64,000 bases of DNA from NCBI RefSeq assembly GCF_042651565.1, contig NZ_JBHSDF010000003.1. One strand, given 5' to 3'. This document shows positions 58,961 to 64,000 of the stretch, piece after piece. Below the pieces are notes generated by a model that made no database searches, was not told where the DNA came from, and saw nothing but the letters and a program-made list of their open reading frames with translations. This DNA comes from Salinispirillum marinum (lineage in GTDB: Bacteria; Pseudomonadota; Gammaproteobacteria; Pseudomonadales; Natronospirillaceae). A program made the position numbers and the translations under genes. How positions within the stretch are numbered: the first letter of the stretch is position 1; every line of letters begins with the position of its first letter.

Positions 58961-60499
58961 TTAAGTCGATGGTGACGGGGCGTCTAGGCTTAACTCATAA
59001 CCAATGGCAGCTAAATGCTGCGCTTCGGAGGCTAAATCGGCTTGCAACAGAGGCTGTTCGGCGAACCAGGGTGGCGCAAGATGCAGCGCGAGCTTTTTCT
59101 TTTGCGCACTTAAGGTGATGCGAATGTCGCTGTGGTCCGCTCTGGCCCGGTGCAGAATGACGGCCAAGCGAAGCAGCACGGACAATCGCTGAATGGCTTT
59201 ATCGACGGTTTCTTTGTCTTTCTGTTCTTTGTACGTTTTAGCGGGAAATTTCTTCCGTTGGCTCAACACCAAAAACGCCAATATTTGTTGCTCTTGTTGC
59301 GAGAACCCCGCCATGTCGCTGTGTTCACAGATGTAAGCACTGTGTTTGTGAAAGTTGGCGTGCGCGATGTCCAAGCCGACTTCGAGTAAGTAGGCGCTCC
59401 AGCGCAGATAACGCCCGGCCTCTTCCGGGTTGAGGTCCCATTCTTGTTGCACTTGCTGCATTAACTCAAGGGCTGTGTTCGCCACTCGTTCGGCCTGTTC
59501 GGTATCGACATGAAAGCGCTGGGCAAGTTGACGCACACTGGTTTCACGAATGTCTTGGTTGCCATAGCGGCCCACTAAGTCGTACAGCAACCCTTCACGC
59601 AACGCCCCTTGAGAAGCTTCCATCGATTTCAGTTGTAAGCTCTCGAACAGAGCGCGTAATACAATCACGCCACCCAGAAACACCGGTTCACGGTCAGCGG
59701 AAAGCCCCGGCAAAGAAAGGCCCTCAACATTGCCATGTGCTTCATAGTGAGTGCAGATTTTTTCCAACCCTTCCAGGGTAATGCCATGGGTGCCCCAGCC
59801 ATTGGCCTGACACACTTTAAACGCCGCCTTGATGGTGCCACTGGCACCCACTTCATGCTCCCACTGGAAGCGCTTGAGCGTGCGCAATATGGGCTCGATC
59901 TCTTGCCAACACGACATCAGTGCGGCTTGAATGGCTTTGCCAGTGACTTTGCCGTCGGGGAAAAACTGTCGAGTAATGGCGACACAGCCCATGCCGAGGC
60001 TGTCTTTGAAGTCGATGCTGAACTGTTTGCCAATGATGATTTCGGTGCTGCCACCGCCAATGTCGACCACCAGGCGATTGCCCGCTTGCCCGGCTAAACT
60101 GTGCGCTACGCCGTCGTAGATTAAACGCGCTTCTTCAGCGCCCGAGATGATTTCAATAGGATGCCCCAAGGCGTCTTCCGCTGCGCTCAAGAAAGCTTCT
60201 GTGTTGTTCGCCGAGCGTAAGGTTTTGGTGCCAACACAGCGTACAGAACCCGATGGCAAGTGGCTTAGGCGCTCACCAAAGCGGCGCAAACAGGCCAGCG
60301 CACGCTCTTTTGCCGCGTCATCCAAATCACCTTCGGGGGTTAGGCCAAACCCCAAACGGACAGATTCTTTGAGTCGATCAAGAATCCGCAGTTCACCGTC
60401 TTCCTGTCGAGCAACGACCATGTGAAACGAATTTGAGCCCAAATCAATGGCAGCAAATTCATTGGGCGTTTTACGAAATAATTCGCTGATGGTGAACAT
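58961..60499 (-). CDS. ppx: Exopolyphosphatase
   Basis: 512 residues, full-length Ppx/GppA (E. coli Ppx 513). The actin-like phosphatase domain begins AAIDLGSNSFHMVVAR, with SGAEEARLIYDGV and VVDIGGGSTEIIIG; a C-terminal HD-like helical part follows (LRWSAYLLEVGLDIAHANFHKHSAYI). The length and C-terminal extension favour Ppx over the pentaphosphatase GppA. It releases phosphate from polyphosphate ends, opposing Ppk, which is encoded convergently. Confidence 0.94.
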   Translation of the reverse strand: MFTISELFRKTPNEFAAIDLGSNSFHMVVARQEDGELRILDRLKESVRLGFGLTPEGDLDDAAKERALACLRRFGERLSHLPSGSVRCVGTKTLRSANNTEAFLSAAEDALGHPIEIISGAEEARLIYDGVAHSLAGQAGNRLVVDIGGGSTEIIIGKQFSIDFKDSLGMGCVAITRQFFPDGKVTGKAIQAALMSCWQEIEPILRTLKRFQWEHEVGASGTIKAAFKVCQANGWGTHGITLEGLEKICTHYEAHGNVEGLSLPGLSADREPVFLGGVIVLRALFESLQLKSMEASQGALREGLLYDLVGRYGNQDIRETSVRQLAQRFHVDTEQAERVANTALELMQQVQQEWDLNPEEAGRYLRWSAYLLEVGLDIAHANFHKHSAYICEHSDMAGFSQQEQQILAFLVLSQRKKFPAKTYKEQKDKETVDKAIQRLSVLLRLAVILHRARADHSDIRITLSAQKKKLALHLAPPWFAEQPLLQADLASEAQHLAAIGYELSLDAPSPST

Positions 60500-60631
60500 A
60501 TTTTGGCCTGTGTTCGTAGGTGTTTAAGGAAGAGAGTACCTTTAATGTCTTAGGGTTGCGCAATGTTTTGAGCAGGGTAGCAAACCTTGATGACAGCATG
60601 AAGATAAAAACGATAACTGAGAGGGTTAACG

Positions 60632-61525
60632 ATGCGAGTACTCATTACCGGAGGCAGTGGCTTTTTAGGCCAAGCACTGTGTCGAGATCTGTTACTACAA
60701 GGCCACAAGGTAGTGATTCACAGCCGCGAGCCGGAACGACAAAAGCGACGCCAGCCCGATTTGAACGTTGAGTGGGTGGCAACACTGCAGGACATACACG
60801 GCGATGTGGATGCCGTGATCAACCTTACCGGGGCTAACCTGTTTACCCTGCCTTGGACGGACAAGCGCAAAGCCACCTTGTGGCGCAGCCGGGTCGACCA
60901 TACCCAAGCCTTGGTGGATTGGATGCTGCAGCGCCCTGTGCGCCCGCAGGTATTCTTGTCGGGTTCGGCAGTGGGTATCTATGGGGATGCGGGCGACACC
61001 ACGCTGAATGAGCAAAGCCCAGCGGGCCAGGATTGGGCGGCTGAATTGGTGCAGGCGTGGGAGCGTGCGGCCTTGCAAGCAGAAACTGAGGGCATCCGCA
61101 CGGTGTTGTTGCGTACAGGTCTGGTACTGGGTGAAGGTGGTTTGCTGCAACCGCTGCTGCCGTTGTTTCGTTTGGGCTTGGGTGGATCATTAGGGCGTGG
61201 GCAGTTTTGGTACAGTTGGATTCATCTGGACGACTGGGTAGCGGCTACCGTTGCGTTACTCGGAACACCCACAGCGCAAGGGCCTTATAACCTGACCGCT
61301 CCCCATCCGGTGCGCTATGCAGAGTTTGCACAAACGCTGGGGAAGACCTTGCATCGCCCGGTATGGCTGACACCACCGCAGTGGGCCTTGGGACTATTGC
61401 TGGGTCAGCGGGCACAGTTGATGTTGTCCAGCACGCGCGCCCTTCCGGAGCGCCTGAAGGCGGAGGGTTTTCATTGGCAGCATGAAACGGTTGCCGCTGC
61501 GTTGCTAGCGATCGTTGATGCTTGA
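60632..61525 (+). CDS. TIGR01777 family epimerase-like protein (YfcH)
   Basis: 297 residues. Extended-SDR Rossmann fold with the cofactor motif LITGGSGFLGQALCRDL at the N-terminus, then DAVINLTGANL, FLSGSAVGIYGDAGD, RTGLVLGEGGLL and FWYSWIHLDDWV. The family ends with a DUF1731 helix, here RAQLMLSSTRALPERLKAEGF. The biochemical role is not established in bacteria. GAGAGGG precedes the ATG. Divergent from ppx. Confidence 0.92.
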   Translation: MRVLITGGSGFLGQALCRDLLLQGHKVVIHSREPERQKRRQPDLNVEWVATLQDIHGDVDAVINLTGANLFTLPWTDKRKATLWRSRVDHTQALVDWMLQRPVRPQVFLSGSAVGIYGDAGDTTLNEQSPAGQDWAAELVQAWERAALQAETEGIRTVLLRTGLVLGEGGLLQPLLPLFRLGLGGSLGRGQFWYSWIHLDDWVAATVALLGTPTAQGPYNLTAPHPVRYAEFAQTLGKTLHRPVWLTPPQWALGLLLGQRAQLMLSSTRALPERLKAEGFHWQHETVAAALLAIVDA

Positions 61526-61618
61526 GGTGCTTTAGATAGGGGTATTCGGTCGGGACGCTGGTCGAATAAGGCTTGCCTGTGGCATCATGTCGTCTGTTTA
61601 GAAACCGGCAAAGTTTAG

Positions 61619-62740
61619 GTGCTCATGGGGTTGTTTTGGCGCTGTAAAACAGTGTTTATGCTACTTTGCGTGGTAAGCGTGTTGGTCGGTTGTGGCCGCG
61701 CGGTAATCCCCTGTACGGATCCGACTGACAATCCGGAATGTCGAGCGACACTCGATGAAATCATGGCGCGTGCCCATGTGCCTGCAGTCAGTGTTGTGGT
61801 GCTACAAAACTTTCGCGTGGTTGAGCAGTGGGCGGTAGGAACCGCCAGTATGGATCTGAATCGGTCCATCAGTGTCACCACGCCGTTTCAAGCCGGGGAC
61901 TTGAGTATGCCGGTGACGGCCTTGGGCGTTCTTGCCTGGCTGCAAGACTCGGGTGGCCATTTGGACCTGGTCGTCAATGAAGGGTTGGCCGACTGGCAGA
62001 TTGCCGACCGCCGTGGTTGGTCGGGTAATGCCGTTACCCTACGGGATTTGCTGAGCCACCGGCATGGCTTAAGCCCCACCAGTTTCCGAGGCTATGCGGT
62101 GGGTGAAATGCCTCCGACATGGAGCGAGATGCTCACCGGACAAGGTGCGGCGAACTCGGCACCGGTATTACTTGCCAGCCAGCCGGGTGAAAATTGTGAT
62201 TATTCAGCGGCGGGTTACGAAGTGCTGGCGTATTGGCTGGAACAGCAATCCGATTGGACCTTCGCCAGTTGGCAAAATATTGCGGTATTTACCCCACTTA
62301 ACATTCCTGCCCGTTATCAATTGATCGGCTTGCCCTCGCCCGCCCTAGGCCATGATTGGCGCGGTAAAGTTATTCCCGGTGGATTCCGGCGTTATCATGA
62401 ACATGCGGCGAAGGGGCTGTGGGCGACGCCAACTGACTTGGCTCGTATCGTGCTCGAAGTCATGGCGACCGTCCGTGGGCAAGGCCGAATTATCACCGAC
62501 CCGGATCTGGTGAGCGCCTTGTTGAGTCCTCAAGGTTGCCGCTGGGGCCTGGGATGGTCGGTGGAGCGGCGTGGCTCGGAAACCGAATTTTCCCTACGTG
62601 GCAGCACCGCGGGATATCGTACCTTTGTGTTGGGACAAACGCGCAGTGGCAATGGAGTTGTGGTGATGGCGAATGGAGATCGGGGTGACCGGGTCATCGA
62701 GAAGGTGGTAGCGGCGGTACGGCGTGATTATGGTTGGTAA
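61619..62740 (+). CDS. Beta-lactamase/PBP-like lipoprotein with degenerate active site
   Basis: 373 residues from the first start, 371 from the ATG at 61625; the signal peptide ends in the lipobox VLVGC, so it is a lipoprotein. The fold follows class C beta-lactamase-like hydrolases: TTPFQAGDLSMPVTALGVL, LRDLLSHRHGLSP, YSAAGYEVLAYWL and LWATPTDLARIVLEVM. The catalytic SxxK is replaced by DLSM at the expected position, the second motif reads YSA instead of YxN, and the third region reads LRGSTAGY. It is therefore probably not a hydrolase but a binding or scaffold protein; no frameshift is seen. Confidence 0.82.
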   Translation: MLMGLFWRCKTVFMLLCVVSVLVGCGRAVIPCTDPTDNPECRATLDEIMARAHVPAVSVVVLQNFRVVEQWAVGTASMDLNRSISVTTPFQAGDLSMPVTALGVLAWLQDSGGHLDLVVNEGLADWQIADRRGWSGNAVTLRDLLSHRHGLSPTSFRGYAVGEMPPTWSEMLTGQGAANSAPVLLASQPGENCDYSAAGYEVLAYWLEQQSDWTFASWQNIAVFTPLNIPARYQLIGLPSPALGHDWRGKVIPGGFRRYHEHAAKGLWATPTDLARIVLEVMATVRGQGRIITDPDLVSALLSPQGCRWGLGWSVERRGSETEFSLRGSTAGYRTFVLGQTRSGNGVVVMANGDRGDRVIEKVVAAVRRDYGW

Positions 62741-62753
62741 CAGGCGGCTGGTA

Positions 62754-62785
62754 ATTAAAAACTTCCTTTTCTCAATCTGACGTTT
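62754..62785. repeat. Half copy of the dispersed palindromic element (copy D)
   Basis: TTAAAAAC..CCTTTTCTCAATCTG matches the left end of copy A (6316-6339) with about two mismatches; no right half follows. It lies in the 53-base gap between convergent genes, 14 bases after the lipoprotein stop. Confidence 0.6.
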
Positions 62786-62793
62786 GTCGAACT

Positions 62794-63231
62794 TTATAGC
62801 TCTAAAAGAAACGTTACCGGCCCATCGTTCGTCAGAGATACCTGCATGTCGGCACCAAAACGGCCAGTGGCAACGGGTTGATGCAAGCGCTGTGCTTGCT
62901 GCACCAGATCGTTGAATAAGGTCTCCGCGAGGTCGGGGGCCGCCGCCGTGGAAAACCCCGGGCGATTGCCCTTCTTGGTTTCGGCCGCCAAGGTGAACTG
63001 CGAAACCAGTAACAAACCCCCACCGATATCCCGCAAGCTACAATTCATGCGGCCTTCCTGGTCGGGGAATACCCGGTAGTTCAGCAACCGTTCGAGCATA
63101 CGCGCACTGATGCTTGGGGTGTCGGCAGGTTCAATGCCGACTAAGACCAACAACCCGGTGTCGATGGCGCCCACGGTATTGCCATCAACCACCACGGAGG
63201 CGTGCGTTACACGCTGCAATAAAGCTTTCAC
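62794..63231 (-). CDS. dtd: D-aminoacyl-tRNA deacylase
   Basis: 145 residues, exact family length. It removes D-amino acids, and glycine from mischarged tRNA(Ala). Both signature loops are present: SQFTLAAETKKGNRPGF and TNDGPVTFLLE with the Gly-Pro motif. MKALLQRVTHASVVVDG is the usual start. It lies 15 bases after the histidine phosphatase gene, which it probably follows in one transcript. Confidence 0.96.
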   Translation of the reverse strand: MKALLQRVTHASVVVDGNTVGAIDTGLLVLVGIEPADTPSISARMLERLLNYRVFPDQEGRMNCSLRDIGGGLLLVSQFTLAAETKKGNRPGFSTAAAPDLAETLFNDLVQQAQRLHQPVATGRFGADMQVSLTNDGPVTFLLEL

Positions 63232-63246
63232 CGGGAGTGAGTTTCC

Positions 63247-63846
63247 TCAGTCTTCTTCATGCACACGAAACACCCGTTGCTCGTTATTACGCAGCTCAAT
63301 GATGTGTTCGGGTGCGTGCATCAGTTCAAACATGTCTTCTTTCGGCAATCGCAGGTACTGCCCACGAATGGCCCGACTGGTCCACTGGTGCGTAACCGCC
63401 ACGATAACGCCATGCTGGTTTTGCGCGGTTTCCATCCATTGGGCAACGCGGCTGCACAATACAGGGTAGCTTTCACCGTCCGGGTAGACGAAAAACCAGC
63501 GGTTCAGTTCGCGCTCGCGCCATTGCTCGGGGAACTGGTCGGCGATTTCCGCGTCGGTTAGGCCTTGCCAGCCGCCAAAGTCCATTTCTTGCAACAGCGG
63601 TGTGGTCTGAATGCGTTCATGGGCGATGCCCAATTCTTCGGCAATGATGGCCGCCGTGCGCCGCGACCGGCCCGCCGGACTGGTCACCAAGGTGATGCTT
63701 TTTTCACTTTCCAGCATGGTTTTTAACGTACGCCCCAGAGCACGCGACTGCGCTATGCCCTTTTCCGTGAGGGGTGAATCACCGCGCCCTTGGCGGCGCT
63801 GTTCTGCATTCCATACGGTTTCGCCATGGCGAACAAGATAAATCAT
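63247..63846 (-). CDS. Histidine phosphatase family protein
   Basis: 199 residues. The phosphohistidine motif is VRHGETVWNAEQRRQGRGDSPL at the N-terminus, with SPAGRSRRTAAI, a catalytic-acid region around LLQEMDFGGWQG, and the second His in VAVTHQWTSRAIRG. Cofactor-independent phosphatase of the branch 1 superfamily (GpmB/CobC-like); the substrate is not readable from sequence. GAGGTGCCACT lies ahead of the ATG. Confidence 0.9.
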   Translation of the reverse strand: MIYLVRHGETVWNAEQRRQGRGDSPLTEKGIAQSRALGRTLKTMLESEKSITLVTSPAGRSRRTAAIIAEELGIAHERIQTTPLLQEMDFGGWQGLTDAEIADQFPEQWRERELNRWFFVYPDGESYPVLCSRVAQWMETAQNQHGVIVAVTHQWTSRAIRGQYLRLPKEDMFELMHAPEHIIELRNNEQRVFRVHEED

Positions 63847-64000
63847 AGTGGCACCTCTAGGGGCTACAAGGCTTAAGTGCCTTGCGGTCCAAAACTGTTG
63901 AATGTCGAGCCGGGCGTAAAATAATCAGGTCGATGCACCGCTCAACCGCTTTGTCTTTTACCATAAGCGAACCCCCTAAGCCAGCATGGAGCACGGTGGG
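63847..64000. other. Window end, no gene recognised
   Basis: 154 bases upstream of the histidine phosphatase gene. It should contain the promoter of the phosphatase-dtd unit on the minus strand. No coding frame, RNA or repeat can be supported here. Confidence 0.4.

Noticed and set aside
63978..63991. CCAGCATGGAGC at the window end, also at 55028-55039
   Set aside because: A 12-base match in two intergenic places without inverted structure; not enough to call a repeat family.
1..64000. tRNA genes, CRISPR arrays, insertion sequences, prophage
   Set aside because: No T-loop-like gene arrangement outside coding regions, no regularly spaced direct repeats, and no transposase, integrase or phage genes were found among the readable frames.

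Overview
The window is about 64 kb of chromosome from a Gram-negative gammaproteobacterium. The evidence is the 6S RNA between zapA and fau, the ygfB-pepP pair beside it, the mnmG-rsmG-parA-parB-atp-glmU-glmS order, the YheV, YqgE and ZapA families, and a dpp-type peptide permease. Gene families and composition would fit a marine or halophilic Oceanospirillales-type bacterium, but the species cannot be fixed from sequence alone. No tRNA, rRNA, CRISPR array, intact insertion sequence or prophage is visible; the region is mostly dense housekeeping DNA.

Layout. 1-2.3 kb: the end of a GGDEF protein, a stand-alone receiver domain and the nucleosidase ppnN. 2.3-4.8 kb: a small AT-richer accessory patch with a Qnr-like pentapeptide repeat protein and a TetR repressor divergent from an SDR oxidoreductase, with two operator-like palindromes between them. 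4.8-14.7 kb: a double-receiver protein, gamma carbonic anhydrase, oligopeptidase A, a dCache chemoreceptor, YqgE, PEP carboxylase and a protein with two tandem XRE-like domains. 14.7-17.3 kb: a YheV-like zinc ribbon, purE, purK and an unknown membrane-anchored protein. 17.3-33 kb: the origin-proximal type cluster mnmG, rsmG, parA, parB, the complete nine-gene atp operon, glmU, a HAD phosphatase and glmS.

33-40.3 kb, minus strand: a BMP-family (nucleoside-type) ABC importer with a palindromic operator at its promoter, then transketolase. 40.4-46 kb: a DsbA-like lipoprotein, DUF6122, pepP and a UPF0149 gene, divergent from TIGR02449, zapA, 6S RNA, fau and a patatin-like protein. 46-49 kb: ilvA, rpiA and a DUF2147 protein. 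49.2-55 kb: dppABCDF, minus strand. 55.3-64 kb: folA, an hpt-like phosphoribosyltransferase, ppk and ppx (convergent), a TIGR01777 epimerase-like protein, a catalytically degenerate beta-lactamase-like lipoprotein, dtd and a histidine phosphatase.

Functional themes are energy conservation (ATP synthase), cell-wall precursor supply (GlmS and GlmU flank a phosphatase), nucleotide metabolism (PpnN, PurE, PurK, Hpt, FolA, BMP uptake), anaplerosis and the pentose phosphate route (Ppc, Tkt, RpiA), peptide import and hydrolysis (Dpp, PrlC, PepP), and polyphosphate turnover (Ppk, Ppx).

The most unusual signals are non-coding. Every intercistronic gap longer than about 35 bp in the atp operon holds a strong hairpin. 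A dispersed palindromic element of 125-139 bp occurs as two full and two half copies. A REP-like element occurs at two sites, one with a 33-bp tandem expansion. A 19-bp perfect inverted repeat straddles the stop codon ahead of mnmG.
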